Shown in pieces: positions 24,658 to 38,100 of a DNA stretch of 64,000 bases; positions within the stretch are counted from its first letter, which is position 1, and each line of letters starts with the position of its first letter. A program made the position numbers and the translations under genes. The notes below the pieces were generated by a model. The model had not been told where the DNA came from, made no database searches, and saw nothing but the letters and a program-made list of their open reading frames with translations. The stretch comes from Hyperoplus lanceolatus (taxonomy: Eukaryota > Chordata > Actinopteri > Uranoscopiformes > Ammodytidae): contig CM049402.1 in NCBI GenBank assembly GCA_026929865.2, forward strand, positions 10,126,001 through 10,190,000, read 5' to 3'.

Positions 24658-26277
24658 CAGTCATATGAAAAAGTTTGGGACCCCTTCTAATTTTGGGGAT
24701 TTTGTTAATCATTACCTGGGATTTCAAAGAAGCAAATTCCTTTACATGTATGACATACCTTAGGTAAACAGAAGCAATTCAGCAGTGCCATTGTGTTTAT
24801 TGGAATAATAGAAAATATCATAACAAAATTTGACTGGTGCATAAATTTGGGCACCCCAAAAGAAAAATGTCATCAGTACTTAGTTGAGCCTCCTTTTGCA
24901 AAAATAACAGCCTCTAGACGCCTCCTGTAGCCTGTGATGAATGTCTGGATCCTGGATGTAGGTATTTTTAACATTCTTCCATACAAAAGCGATCCAGTTC
25001 AGTTAAATGTGATGGCTGCCGAGCATGGAAAGCTCGCTTCAAATCATCCCATAGATTTTTGATGATATTCAAGTCATTGGACTGTGACGGCCGTATCAGA
25101 ACATTGTACTTTTTCCTCTGCAGGAATTTGAACTGTTTTAAGAGTCATTGTCTTGTTGGAATATCCAAGCCCTGCGCAACTTCAATTTTGTGACAGATGC
25201 TTGAACATTATCTTGAATAATCTGTTGAAACTGGGTTGAATTCATCTGACTATCCACTTTAACCAGGGCCCCAGTCCCTGAAGTGGCCACAGCATGATTG
25301 AACCTCCACCAAATTTGAAAGTAGGTAGCAGGTGTTTTACTTGGAATGCAGTTTTCTCCTTTCGCCACGTAAAGCACTTTTTATAATGACCAAATAACTT
25401 ATTTTTTGTCTCATCAGTCCAAAGCATTTTCTTCCTATATGAATCTGACTTGTCTAAATGAGCTTTTGCATACTCCATGCAACTGTATCTGTGGCGTGGG
25501 TGCAGAGAGGGCTTCCTTCTCATCACCCGGCCATACAGATGTTTTGGTGCAAATTGCACTGAATTGTATAACCATGTACAGATACACAATCTGCAGCCAG
25601 ATGTTCTTGCAGGTCTTTGGAGGTGATCTGTGGGTTGTGTGCAACCATTCTCACAATCCGCCACATATGCCGCTCTTGTACTTTTCTTGGTCTGCTAGAC
25701 CTGGGTTTAACTGCAACTGTGCAGTTAAATGTGTTTTCCATTCACAGACAACGTTCCTTACAGTAGAAATTGACAATTGAAACCTTTGGGAAAGCTTCTT
25801 GTAGCCTTCCCCTAAACCATGACAATGAATAATCTTTGTTTTTAAGATCTTTTGGGAGCTGTTTTGATGATCGCATTCTGTCTCACTTCTGCAGAGAGTC
25901 AAAGAGAAGTGCAACTTGCATTTAGGCACCTAAAATACCTTTTCTCATGATTAAACAGACCTTTATATGAGGTTCAGGGCTTAACAACATAATCCAACAA
26001 ATTTTGTGTTTAAAGTCCTCAATTTTACATGCTGTTACATGCATTAAAATCAGCAAAACCACAAGGGTTCCCATATTTTTGCACAGCCAGTTTTTCACAT
26101 TTTATTTAATTTCATAAAACTAAATACTGCTTTTCAAAAAATCTTTGTTTGGAAAACATCCCAGTACTTAGCTGTTCCTGGTAAATGAAAGACATACCAC
26201 TTTTATCTTTTTTGTGTGAAAGCAGAGTCAATTATAATGCCTGCTAAGAGGGGTTCCCAAACTATTTCATATGACTG
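24658..26277 (-). mobile_element. Decayed Tc1-like DNA transposon
   Basis: The terminal inverted repeats begin cagtcatatgaaaaagtttggg and end, inverted, ccaaactatttcatatgactg. The right end is followed by TA; the left TA has mutated to TC. The transposase lies on the minus strand in three frames: a helix-turn-helix region (25,651-25,929), a middle part, and the DDE core with LWTDETK (first D) and IFQQDNDS (second D). A TAA directly follows QQDNDS, where intact Tc1 elements read QQDNDPK. Several frameshifts separate the parts, so the element is inactive. Confidence 0.9.
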
Positions 26278-26279
26278 TA

Positions 26280-27523
26280 TTTGGTCGTTGGCACATTCAA
26301 ATTTCCTTCTGAACAAACGACAAGACAAGCGAACCATGAACATGTTGTACAAGTACACTTAAGTGTTCCTCCCTACTACTACACCTTTAATTCAACATTC
26401 ACATACCCACTATATGCAGTTTAAGATTTAAATTTGTTTGTCTAATTATTATTTTTTATTTAATTTTTAAAACAGATGTCACTTGTAATCTGTGTTAAAT
26501 GCATCATGTATAAGTGTGTAGGTTTCCAAGATATACAGATGTCATCTTTTATACTGGACAAGGCTATATGCCAGTCTCCCTTCTAACGTCATCCATAACA
26601 GCCTGGCGTCCATCCCAGTATGAGGCTGTATGAGCAAATGCTACTCAAAAAGGACATGATGTGAAACACAAGCACAGCCTGCAGAGGTCGGCATAACACA
26701 ACATGATTAATAAGCTTCAGCATCAACTAATAACCAGCTAGACCGATGACCCTTAAGAAATAAAATTCCTAGTAAAATCTTTCATAGTTATTGATGTTGT
26801 CTGGTGCTTTTAAAGGTTTACATCAATAAAATGATTGCTACTGTTCATAATGATGCCATTTAGTTCCATAATGCCATTTCCATCACCACTGAAATTACAG
26901 CAGCATCCTCCCTTAACGCAAAGTCTGGTCAGAATACCAAATTCAAAGCTCTATTGATGAATATAATCCTTAACGTAAATCAAAGTTGAATGGTTGGTGT
27001 ATTGGCTATAGCACACACTTCTAACTTTTCATTCGTATACATATTTTGGAGAAAAAATCGAGGATAGCAACATAAGCATACCATTGACATTGCAGTATGT
27101 TTAAAAAAAATAGCACTTACTAATCACTTGTAAGTAAGTGCTCTCATCAGAGATTTGGCTCTTTTTTTACAATGAACTCAAGAGACAATTTTTCGTCTAT
27201 TATTGTTTAACAAAGATCAAACACACAATGATTTACATAATAGATAAATATGAAGAGCATATCCCAAGTCTTCTTTTGTATGCAAGATACAACTTTTGTT
27301 TAAAGTCCTGTCAGCTGTTGGCTCTTGTAGTCTTCGGTTCAGTGTCCATTGGTTATGATGGTCACATGTTAGGTTGATTAAGGTCTGATACATGAACCTG
27401 CAAAAAAGTCGGAATGCAGTCAAATGTGTTTGCACGTTTCCACCAACATATTATTGCCTTAACTGAAATGCTATTGATCTTTTCTTTAATTACAAACAGG
27501 CATGTTAAGTCTTACCTGACTTC
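26280..27523. other. Intergenic, no feature recognised
   Basis: AT-rich sequence downstream (3') of the single-Ig receptor. Small open frames show no recognisable domain. A cytoplasmic-tail exon of the receptor could lie here if an alternative donor is used, but none with tyrosine motifs was found. Confidence 0.4.
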
Positions 27524-29278
27524 TTATGACACCCTCACTTTCCAGTAGACACAGCAACAGCAACATACCAGCACCACTACCAGTAGAGCACCCACTGCAC
27601 AACAGATTATGATCCACAAGGGCAAACCGTTTTCTGGGGAGAAGAGACCACAATGGTACTTATACATCTTAGTTGCATGCCTGAACAGAATTGAAACGTG
27701 GTTATGTAATCTAATGTTGTCCTACTAGCAGACTGCATAAAAGCCATAAGCATGCTTCGATTTGTTCTGTTAGTATGAGGCTGTGGCAGCACCCTGCAGC
27801 CTTTAACAACTAAAGCAAGACTCCAGTTGATGCTAAGGGCTTTATGAACAGATTCAAATACAAGTATCAAGGAGCTCCATTTGGAAGTTCAATTTAGATT
27901 TAAAACACCAACACCACTAAAAAATATATTCTTGTGTAGTAGATATGCTTCATGGTTAACCAGAGGAATACATTCAGAGCATGCATTTGGTTGACACAGA
28001 TAAAGACGTGTTTGAGGTGATTTTTTCCCCCCAAAAGTTTGGATTTGATTTGATTGTAATAGCAGATTTGTGAGAACAGCGTACACTGTTATACATGCAT
28101 GACTACAAATGTGTTTATATGATACCTATTACAGACTGACACGTTCCTTGACTAGATATATGTTTCCCAAAGCTCTACAACAGAGCAGCTTGGTAAAAAA
28201 GAAAGAGAAATGTGACCACAGTTCAAAACAAAAATGATGACAAATACTGAAAGTTCCCTTGAGGAGTGCAGCCACTTCCTTTGAATGCTCTGCACCTAGT
28301 TCCTCTTTTTCATTGCACCTTTCAACCTTGGCTTAGCAAACGTCGGCCACATGTATAAATCAGTTATAACTCAATTGACATTTCAGTATACCTCTAAGAA
28401 TATTTTTAGGGATAATTTGCTAGAATGCAATCGGGTACTCATATTTTTTAACCTTTTTAGGTATTTGAGTCGAAAGCATTGATAATAACAGAAAATGTCA
28501 TAGGATTGAGAAGTAGAGGAATTCTTGGCTGTTGTAACTTTGTGAATAAATATTTCAAAGCCTTCATTTGGATTACACTAAATACTAAGCACATAGTAGA
28601 GGGTTCTTTCTAAACGATAAGTCTAATAAAGCAAAACACAATGATGAATGTCTACCGATCAAGATTCTTACATTTGTTTCTTCTGATCTTCTTACATTGC
28701 ACTCATTTGTGAACTGTGTTTTGTTTTTATTCACTTTATGACATTATATAGACATGTTATATGTTTTTAACACTTGCCTTGAACATCCAGATTGGCATAT
28801 ATGTTTCTCACGAGGACCCCATGTTGGTCAAAGATCTCTACGGTGTACTGGGCTGAATCGTTCCTCTCCAGGTGTGTGATCTTAAGGGTCCCGTTGTTGA
28901 TGAAAAACTCTGTCCTGTTTTTGAATGCCGCCCGTATGGTCACCTTCTCTTTCTTCAGATAGAACACACTGATGGGTCCGGTGGGAAGCTGTTTCTTGCA
29001 CTGCAGCTGATGGCCACTGGAATTGGTCATCACCTGGATATACACAGATCCTCCGAGAGCCGCAGTGCACAGAGATGCGTTGCTGGTGGCGTTACATTTT
29101 GTCTCAGCAGCTAGAAAGAAAGCTAGAGATAGACAGAAATCCACTCAAAGAATTCATCTGTATGCATTATGACAGTGGTTTCTGCAAAGTGTTTTGTGCT
29201 GTTTCTTTAAATGAAGAGGGCTACCTTACCCTGCGTTACTCCAAATGATATCACAAGAAGGATTAAAACTTGCTCCAT
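27524..29278 (-). CDS. Single-Ig, tail-less CD2/SLAM-like receptor (gene 6)
   Basis: Three exons: 29230-29278, 28778-29110, 27524-27633; 163 aa. The signal peptide is MEQVLILLVISFGVTQG. One V-like domain follows, starting CNATSNASLCTAALGG, which parallels the two-cysteine CYGALGG start of genes 1-4. Its F strand reads NDSAQYTVEIF, again without cysteine. It has several N-glycosylation sites, then a membrane segment (LPLWIIICCAVGALLVVVLV) and CCCCVYWKVRVS before TAA. The first exon is 49 nt, the same as in the cluster genes. The donor after the Ig exon is AAG|GCAAGT, a GC-AG intron. No C2 exon is visible in the 1.1-kb second intron. The cysteine run could be palmitoylated. Without a signalling tail it may be a ligand or decoy. 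A GTGAGG inside the last exon could be an alternative donor to an unseen tail. Confidence 0.72.
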
Positions 29279-29452
29279 TTTTCTGAGTCATCCAGAACAG
29301 TGACTGATCCCCAGAGAACTGATTAACTGAACACTATTAAAATTACTTAAATAAAGCTAAAGAAGATGAACCGCTGTGCCTAGGTTTTGCCAGATAGCCT
29401 CCTGACAGAAAACGGTAAATGGGCGTCAGTGAGGTACAGCAGTCAGAGGGCA

Positions 29453-29462
29453 GGAAGTGAAG
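29453..29462 (+). promoter_or_regulatory. EICE-like site upstream of gene 6
   Basis: ggaagtgaag is one base away from the GGAANNGAAA consensus and lies about 175 bp upstream of the gene 6 start. It is weak evidence alone, but parallels the genes 1 and 2 promoters. Confidence 0.3.
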
Positions 29463-30004
29463 TAAACGGTCTCACTTCTCCTTGCAAAGCAAAACTTTCG
29501 ACAGCTATAGTGTGCTCAAATATGCACGTTCCTGCAGCCTGTCAAGTCTTGTTGATATTCACATTTGAAACTGGATTTTTTTTTGTGTTTGAGTGACTGG
29601 GATAACAGTTGCATCATTTTTTAAACACATTTTATGGAAACAGATAGCAAAAGCAACTTTGATTTTTTTTGTGTGTCTTGTTTTGTTTTTTAAAGTTTTT
29701 CTTGATTTCCAGAAAATAAAATGGAAGTGAGACCTTTAACTTGGCCATGAGAACCGAAATCGAACACTTTCAATTTGATCAGAGACTCTTTTCATTCACA
29801 TTCATATAGAAGTCGCCATTACTTACTCTCATTCTTGCAGGTGATTTATCCTTGTAACCTTGTCAGACATGTCAAATACAGTGATTCAGATTTGTGTATA
29901 TTAATATACAGTATATTGTGTTTCTCTTGCTCTTAGAAGAACAGTTTCCTTTTATGATGATAAAAACGCATTTGCTTATATACTCATCTTGTTAGATGGG
30001 ATCT

Positions 30005-30236
30005 TAAAGGCCTACTTCACCAGTGGGAATATGAAGGTGTATTGAACTCTGAGATCATATGTAGTATCAATGTGCAGAATTTTTAGAAATTGGTTCATCC
30101 TAGCCTGAGAAAAGGCATCAAAGAGTGTTTATGGTCTCACTGTCTACCCTACAGTTTTCCCAGTTGTGATGTCACACATAGGATCTCAGAGTTCAATACA
30201 CCTTCATATTCCCACTGATGAAGTAGGCCTTTAAAA
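30005..30236. mobile_element. MITE with about 50-bp terminal inverted repeats
   Basis: aaaggcctacttcaccagtg through tattgaactctgagatc at the left returns inverted at the right end as gatctcagagttcaata through agtaggccttt, with only a couple of mismatches near the ends (cac-cagt versus actgatg). Total length is about 232 bp with a non-coding middle. TTTAAA-type sequence flanks both sides. Confidence 0.85.
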
Positions 30237-30281
30237 CTAATTTTTCAGCCCAGAATATTCAATTAAGGGGCACAAACATGT

Positions 30282-30287
30282 TTTATT
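30282..30287 (-). promoter_or_regulatory. Polyadenylation signal, arsi
   Basis: AATAAA on the minus strand about 240 bp beyond the arsi stop codon; the nearest good candidate. Confidence 0.55.
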
Positions 30288-30526
30288 CAAAAAATACAAA
30301 CCAGTAGAACAATTCCTACTTTCATTGAGCTTTTCATCAGTTCTTCTAGAGAGACTGAATATACACCTGCAGCTCCAACTCAGTAACTACAGCTGGATCT
30401 TGCAGAAACATTGTTCAACAAAAACAAAATTGCAGCTCCAAAAAGTTCCATCAAAAAACAGATCTATCCTTCATGTAACTTAGTCCTTCGGGAGTGCCTC
30501 CTCTGAAGCCTTTTCCGTCATCCTGT

Positions 30527-33022
30527 CTATATCCTGTTGGACATCATCCTAGTGTTGAGTCTCCTGAAAAATGACTTGCTTTTGGACAGCTTAAGCTTCT
30601 TCTTCCAATCTGTGTTTGTTTTCTGGTAGACACTGTCCCAGCTGTCTACCTCCTCATCCCCTACCCAGGGCCCCCAAGCGCCTCCATTCAGCTGGGGGTC
30701 AGCTCGTAGGTCCTCCGATGGGTACCTCACCGGTACCGCAGTGCGATTGTAGAACACCAACCTAGCCAACAGCTCTTTCACGACATCTGGTCTCTGCTCA
30801 GAAAGGTCCAAGCGCTCGTAGGGGTCTCCCGAGATGTTGAAAAGCCACACAGATTTCCGGGGTTCCACGTTGCGCTCCAGGTTCCACCAGCTGCCGGGGA
30901 AACCTGGAAGCATCTGCGGCGGCGTCCAGTCTCCGTAGCCGGGGTCTCCAGTCAGGAGTTTCCAGTCTCCAGATCGTATGGACGCCTGGATGGCAGTATC
31001 CCAGATCCCGTATCCTTTCTGCAGGGAGCCGCTGCGTGCGTGGTTGTACAGTGGGTCGATGTTGTGGAGGATCTCCAACCTGGGCGACTCCTTCCCTTCA
31101 CTGATGGCTTCCCAAACGTCATACCCATCCAGACCCTCAGTCAGGGACTCATTGCCGCCCGCTAATCCAACCAGGGTGGGGTACCAATCGGTGATGTGCA
31201 CCAGGGCTTTGCTCACCCTCCTCTTCTTTCTCAACAGAGGGCTGTGGACGAACCCCAGACCCCGGACACCGCCCTCCCAGTAGGTGCCTTTACGTCCCCT
31301 GAGCGGCCAGTTACTGCCACCAGACAGAGGCTGGCCACCGTTGTCAGTGGAGAAGATGATCACACTGTTCTGGTAGTAGCCATACTTGCGGAGAGCGTAC
31401 GTTATATTGCGCACGGCCTCGTCTACAGCGGAGACCATAGCGGCGTATTTCCTGCGCGCCACATTCTCCATACTGCGGTACGGGTAGATGTACTCACGCG
31501 GAGACTGCAGGGGCGTGTGAACAGCTTGGAAGGAGAGGTAGATGAACAGCGGCTGGGACTGAGGATCGTGGGTAGCCAGGATCTTGCGGACTCTCCGTGT
31601 GTAGAGATGGGTGGAGTATATGCCCCCCTGACCCCAGGCGACAGACTCCCCCTCATGGAGGTCGAAGCCACAGCGCCCGGGCCCGTCGCAGGAGTCGTAG
31701 GTGTAGTAGTTGACGCTGCCCGTCAGTGAGCCAAAGTATGTGTCGAAGCCGCGGCGAGTGGGCAGGCACTCCTTCTTGTAGAAGCCCAGGTGCCACTTGC
31801 CGACCATGTGGGTGGAGTAGCCCAGCTCCTGCAGCCTCTGGGGGAGGGTGACCTGGTCAAAGGGCAGGCAGTTGGGCTGGCGTGGCCGGATGATGGAGTG
31901 CTGCAGGCCAGTGTGGATTTGGTACCTGTCGGGTTTATGATTAAGAAAAACTGTCAGAGGGACAAACGTGTGATACAGAATAAGGTCTAGATTGTTATAC
32001 ACAGAAGTATGGGACAGAAAGTAAGAGAAGAGGGGAGAGGGAGACTGCCATTACATATCTGTACTGTAGTTATTTTTTTACTTTTCTTTCATTTACAATG
32101 TCTTAGCGTCTCAGCCTCAGGACCCCCTTTTACATTGGACTATTCCATGATCTTACTTACTCGCACCTTCAGAAATTATTTAGAAGAAGACATTTGTAAA
32201 TGAAGAAACGGATCAGGCTACAGAAAACTAAGAAAAGTTAGCAGTGCTAAATATGGGAGGAAGCGTGAGGAAATCCAAAAGAAACTAAGTATCACATAGT
32301 CCTTTCTAGATAAAAGGATGGAAAAGGGGGGCGAACAAGGAATGTTGGGGGACCCCTTGCCTGACTATGCCTTACTAACCAACATATCTAGATCCGCCCC
32401 TGAATTAACATGAGAATATCCTTATTTTTATATCAGAGAAATACTATGCATCTTCATGTCTACATAAAGTATCAATTTTTTTTTACTTTTATACTTTGAG
32501 AAATAAGGAACAATGTCCCAAATCCATCTATAGGCCTTCAAGTGTTTTACAAGTTTGTCTCTGGGCACCCCTTTCCATTCATTCCAATGCTATACCTATC
32601 AAAAATAAATGTTAATGTATAACATTGTATCATCTTGAACCATAACTAATATTAAGAATAAAACTGAAAACATTCAAGCAGTCTTAGGCGTGAAGAGGCA
32701 CCCTTTACCTGCCGGTGATGAGTTGACTGCGGGATGGGGTGCAGATGGGCTGGATGTAATAGTTCTCCAGCTTCACGCCGTCCGCTGCCAGTTTGTCCAG
32801 CGCCGGCGTCCTGATGTCAGAGCTGTGGTAGCCGATGTCGTTGAATCCCTGGTCATCCGTCATGATGAAGATGATGTGTGGAGGATGTGGGACAGGAGAC
32901 CGGTCCACAAAGGTTTGGTCCGGCTCATTTTCTACCTGGTTAGGACCCATCATGTCCCAGGACAGGTAGCCAAGACTAAGCAGGCTCATCATAGAGAACC
33001 CAGTCAGTGCTGTTGTTGCCAT
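30527..33022 (-). CDS. arsi: Arylsulfatase I
   Basis: Two exons, 32709-33022 and 30527-31925, joined in an Arg codon; 570 aa, about the size of human ARSI. The product hydrolyses sulfate esters in the secretory/lysosomal pathway; its natural substrate is poorly known. A hydrophobic N-terminus ([16 protein letters not shown]) serves as signal or anchor. Metal ligands sit in MTDDQG (about 56-57). CTPSR (Cys about 94) is the site converted to formylglycine. MVGKWHLGF and SDNGG-type STDNGG motifs follow, and the C-terminus is [14 protein letters not shown], diagnostic for ARSI/ARSJ. The ATG at 33,020-33,022 is preferred over one 30 nt upstream because it aligns with the usual start. The gene faces tcof1 head to head, as on human 5q32, which favours arsi over arsj. 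Confidence 0.93.
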
Positions 33023-33757
33023 GACTCCTTCAGATCCCTTTATAATATACAAACTAACTTATGTTACTGTCACCAGATCATCGTGCAGCGAGACTGAGCG
33101 GGGAACATTCTTTTAAACTCAGGCGATGGTGCCTTTATGAATGCTTTAAGTGGCTGTGGCTGAAAAGCTACACCTTCATCCTTTGCGGAGCTCTCCCAAA
33201 TGTTTCAGCCTCCTTTGAAAACATTTCACTTTCCCCAGTGGTCCCAATAACCCCACCCATTTGCCTCTATGCCTCACTGAAATAACATCAGCCCCCTCCC
33301 CACCAAAAACACACACACACACAGAAATTCTTCTCCTACCTCCAGGTGTTAATAGTGAGTTTCCACCTAACATTAGATCTTTTGTGGCATCATTTTTAAT
33401 ATTTCTATGCAGAAGGCAATGATGCTTGGCTAAATTTGGATACTAGGATCTCTGTGAATGTAGTTATGTTGCAAATGTTCACATTTTGCTCCATTCCGTG
33501 TAAAAGCAGCCTTAGCATAAAAGCATATCACCCTTCAGTCATACCGTTACTAAAATAATATATTGCAGGCTATTCATGTAGCGCTTTTCTTGAAACTCAG
33601 AGTCGCTTTATTACTGCATTACTATCAATCAGATTCCAATGAAGCGCACTGCTAACTTTCAAAAACTTTCAAAATACTAGAAAGCAAGAAAAGTCTGACC
33701 TGGTTTAGCAGTAGATGGGACAGAGACTCTACACAGACCCTCACCAGGAAAAACACA

Positions 33758-33780
33758 GTGTGTGTGTGTGTGTGTGTGTC

Positions 33781-33823
<43 letters not shown>

Positions 33824-33827
33824 TTGC

Positions 33828-33860
<33 letters not shown>
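33758..33860. repeat. Compound (TG)n(TGCG)n(TG)n microsatellite
   Basis: A TG run is followed by about 13 tgcg/tgcgtgcg units (one tgct variant) and a second TG run. The TGCG core can adopt Z-DNA. Confidence 0.95.
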
Positions 33861-33862
<2 letters not shown>

Positions 33863-34814
33863 AGGGACATTTGAGTCTCGGGGGTTTGCTATATGAGGCC
33901 CTACGAAGCCCTAAAGACACAGTCACAGACACTGTTCCCGTACTCCACTCCACTGCCCTCCACAAGCGCTCTCTTATTATTCCTGTTGCTTTATGAGTGC
34001 TGCAGACCTGAGGTGAGAGACAGAGCAGAGTACCCACACTCTGATAACATCTCCTACCAGACGTCAGAGAGATCATACAGCGGGTCAACACAAAATCAGC
34101 AGTACTGCACAGCCTCAGCCACAGCTCCTGTTAGAACACATTGCTTCACATTCATTTGTCAGCACAACTTCGTCCTGCTGTAGATTCACATTGACTGCAA
34201 GAGATGACTGTAGGAGTAGTACTGTGGAGAGAAACAACTAATGAGTTTAATAAATCTCAACGAATCAGGTGATCAAAACATAGCTTCTCGTGTCACACTA
34301 TGAAAATATTGCGTTTTGTCAGTACTATAGGTTGTTTTACATTATGAGACACGTCATGGGATAAAACAGCGTGCTCAACTCACATTTTAGTTCCTGGTCG
34401 GATTGTGCCACTATCATCTGATTTTTTCATTCACTTTGGTATAATATGTCAGCTTGTTATCTACAGTTTCAAACGTAAATCTGTTAAATAAGTCCACGAA
34501 TAGTTTGCTCCTTTTTGTCTTGTCTCTTTTAACGCCAGGTCATCCAGGTGAAACGAGGCCTGTGCTCATAAAAACGAGATCTGTCAAAACTGTGAATTGG
34601 TCAACACACTGAACGGTCAAACACCACAGCTTGCAAATGTTGATATTGGTTTGGGAGAGACTTGTGGGCATGGAAGCCGCAGAGTCAGCCAAAGGAAGTA
34701 TGAGCCTCCCGTATATGGGCATGAGGCTGTGTTTGTGATGTGATGTTTGACCAGCAGCAGCAGCAAAGGCATCCTTGGAGCAGGGCCTCTGGGTTTAAAG
34801 CAGGTCAGGCCAGG

Positions 34815-34817
<3 letters not shown>

Positions 34818-34859
<42 letters not shown>
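34818..34859. repeat. (GA)n microsatellite
   Basis: Pure GA run of about 20 units followed by a short poly-A. Confidence 0.95.
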
Positions 34860-34863
<4 letters not shown>

Positions 34864-35023
34864 AAAACGATTGAGATGCACCTGAAGTTCTACACGCCTG
34901 TGTTTATTCGTGTAGTTTTCCTAGAGGGAGCGGCTTGGACAGCTGAAGGTCTCACCCAAAAAACATGGGTTGGTTAATTATACTGAGGGTCCTGATATTA
35001 TTGATCATAGTGGGTTCTCCTTG

Positions 35024-35123
<100 letters not shown>

Positions 35124-38100
35124 CCAGGAAAGTAAAGGCTAGTCTCCAGAGGTCTTTGGGCAGCCACACTTATGAGACGTGACTCAACTGTTTTCTGTTG
35201 GTGGGAGGTGTGACAGCAGTAGCTCATCATGTCAACAACGTTTTACTCACAACCAATGCCACAACCATGGTCACAACACACACCTAAGCTGGCACACGAC
35301 GGCTCACACACACCCAGATTTCAACATGAGCATGTGTCCACTTACTCGTCATCGTCTGAAGTCTGAAAATATTGTTGATAGCTTGCTACCGCAGATATGT
35401 CCCAGCTGATGGTCGCAAATTTGCTAATCCTTTTTTGAGCTGTCCGTTTGCCACAGTAATAGAATTCAACCATTAACCAAGAAATGGTTTGATGACAGTA
35501 TTTACGGAAAAAGTAACCTTACAATACACCACGAGTAGGGGCTTTCATTGACCCTTAAACGTTGAACAAACACCGCGGTGGGTTTCTGGAAGGTATTTTC
35601 AGCTATTTTTATGTCATAACATATCTTGGGCTGCTGCTCAATGTCAAAATGAGCTAAGAATAAAACAATGATGACCTTTTTATTTTTAGCATTCTTTGTA
35701 AAGAAAATCTGTCTTATTCCAGTAATTGCCTGATTCAAACTCAGTATGTGGTAAGACATGTTTAAGAAGGTCACTCTATTTTAATGAACCAGTCATGCTG
35801 AGTTGCGGATGAACCAGATGTGATTCGATCAAAGATGTAAGATTAAAACCCTCTTTCCAGCTGTCCTATACGTAAATTCTTTCAGACCATTTTCCGTAAT
35901 GTAGCCTACACTGTTAAATATCAACAGGGAAGTTTTGTGTGGAAAATGTACTACACGGAAATTTAAACATGTGACAGCACCCTTGAAATCCAAATACAAC
36001 ATTAAGTCTCTGAATTACATTTAGTTATGGTGTGCATGTGTGTGGCTTATTTCTTGGTTGTGCATTAGGGTTGTGGTTTACTGAATTTCCTCCAGAGGAT
36101 GTGAACGGAGCGTAAATTTAACACTGCTTCCTTCTCTCAACTTACTAATTGAAGGTTAGTCAATAAAACACAATCAAAGCATGGTTTCATTCAGAAGGAG
36201 CTCATTACTTTGAGCTAGGAATGAGGTTAGAACAAGGCACCGCTAGCTTTTTACAACCTCGTGTTGACCTTTCCCCTCTTCTTCCGTTGGTGGTGCCATT
36301 TTTTTTTTTTTTTTGATGAATAAGAAGCTTCAACAGTATAAATGTATATGTTGTACCTGCAAAGATTGGATTTAACTAACTCTCTCACATCGTCTTTACA
36401 TTTTTACTTCTCTTACCATATAGGTTCTGAGCATTTTCTTTTCTGGAACCATGAAATGCAATAATGAGTTGAAAGGGAAGCAAAGACTAGGGGGAGGGGT
36501 GGGAGGCTGCTGTTGCCGCCATGTGTCGGTCGGCACCAGATGTTGGCTTTGGCTAAAGGAAGAGGTGCTGTTACTGAATATGTCTGCTCCCCTTTACCGT
36601 GAACACTAGCACCTTTCTAATCAAGTGCCCTGCCCTGCCAGTAAACCTGCACATTACTCCCCCTCTTAGCCCAATTTTCTAATCGGAGTATAAGACTGCA
36701 TGGAGGTTTTTCTTTCTTCCTGTGCGCCAACCTCTGAGCCAATGCCTGTACTTCAATAGGACTGAGTTCAGCCCGTCACCCCCCTAATACGTACAAAAGT
36801 ACCTTTGTTTCAGGAGTGGCTCAACATTTTTGTTCATGTTATCATTTTCCGCAACATCACTTAGTCAAATAAGGGGTCATTTGGGGGGAAAGGGATACTC
36901 ATCTTTTGCTGGCGAGCATTCAGTGACCATTGCCCTACAAAGGCAGTCAGCAGTAACTACAGTACAGCAGCACTGATGTTTTGAGGCTTTTTCGGCCTTA
37001 CTGGCAAGCTGCATATGGAGAGACATTTTGTAGAAGCTTAATATCATGCCGTTTAAGGTTGATAATTATTGTGGCCTAAAAATGATGTCCATACAACCCA
37101 GAAAAATATCTTAAAATGCGAAAGCATGCTTGTGGACTTCACATAATGTGACATGTATTTTCAGTTTTCTAATGACGTATAAGAACACAGACTTCATTCT
37201 GATAATTGATAGTCCAACACCATTGAGAGAAAATCTTATAACTTTGTTTTGCTAAATGTCCAAAGCGAGAAGCTGAGATGACGGCTATTAAGATCTGCTG
37301 TAGTTGTTAGCTTTAGACACACAAATCTTATCCTAACTAATCTGCTAAACCGCAATCCCTTCGTGGAGTTGATGTCTCATGTTGTGTGGCCCTATCCAGC
37401 TTGCGCTCAAATTTTCTCCGTGATGACATTTTTGAAAGTAAGAAGGACAAAAACTGAAGAGACAGCAAGTTCAAAAACTGCAGTAACCTACCAACAGTAG
37501 CTTGGTTGTTTGTTGTGCAGGATAGGATGCCGTCGATTGACGAGCAATAACATTTTAGTACCTGCTACTTTTTTGGAAACTTAATACGGAGTAGGTACCA
37601 AAGAAGTAGGTACCAGGTACTTTAATATGGTTGAAAACCAAAAAAGGCAAGTAGTTTATAGAGTTTATAGAGTATAGAGTGATGGAAAAGGTACAAGGCC
37701 AGAGGTAATACAGCCGGAGTGCAGTTACTGTAATCTACTGGATTGGTCTTTTGCTCTGTGTTGTTGTTTCTGCTCGTTTAAAAAGCTGTTTTTACTGGGG
37801 TTTTTCACCGTTTTGGGTTGCGGTAAGCCTCTCCCTAGTAGTGGATGTGGTTTACTCTGTAGCATGCCAAACACACCCTCCACTATCAGTAGATCTAAAG
37901 TGCAACAAACATGCAATTGTACCTGTATAAATATAGAAGGAGACCACAATATGTTACCTTCAGTACAAATAGTGTTGCATTGTATTCAGCTAATATCTCC
38001 TCTCTATCTGTGGCAGATATAATGTCTACACATCATGTGGTACCAGGTGGGATCTCACAGGTAAGGTGGTGGTCCAGTGTTCCCGGCTGGCCTCAGCCCC

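Larger units (their letters stand above)
29279..30526. other. 5' flank of gene 6 and 3' UTR of arsi
   Basis: No coding sequence is recognised. Contains a MITE at 30,005-30,236 and the probable arsi polyadenylation signal. Confidence 0.5.

Noticed and set aside
31196-31729. 177-codon plus-strand frame
   Set aside because: Antisense shadow of arsi exon 2, with no recognisable domain.
33758-33860. CRISPR-like array
   Set aside because: Units are 2-4 bp microsatellite repeats without spacers, in vertebrate DNA.
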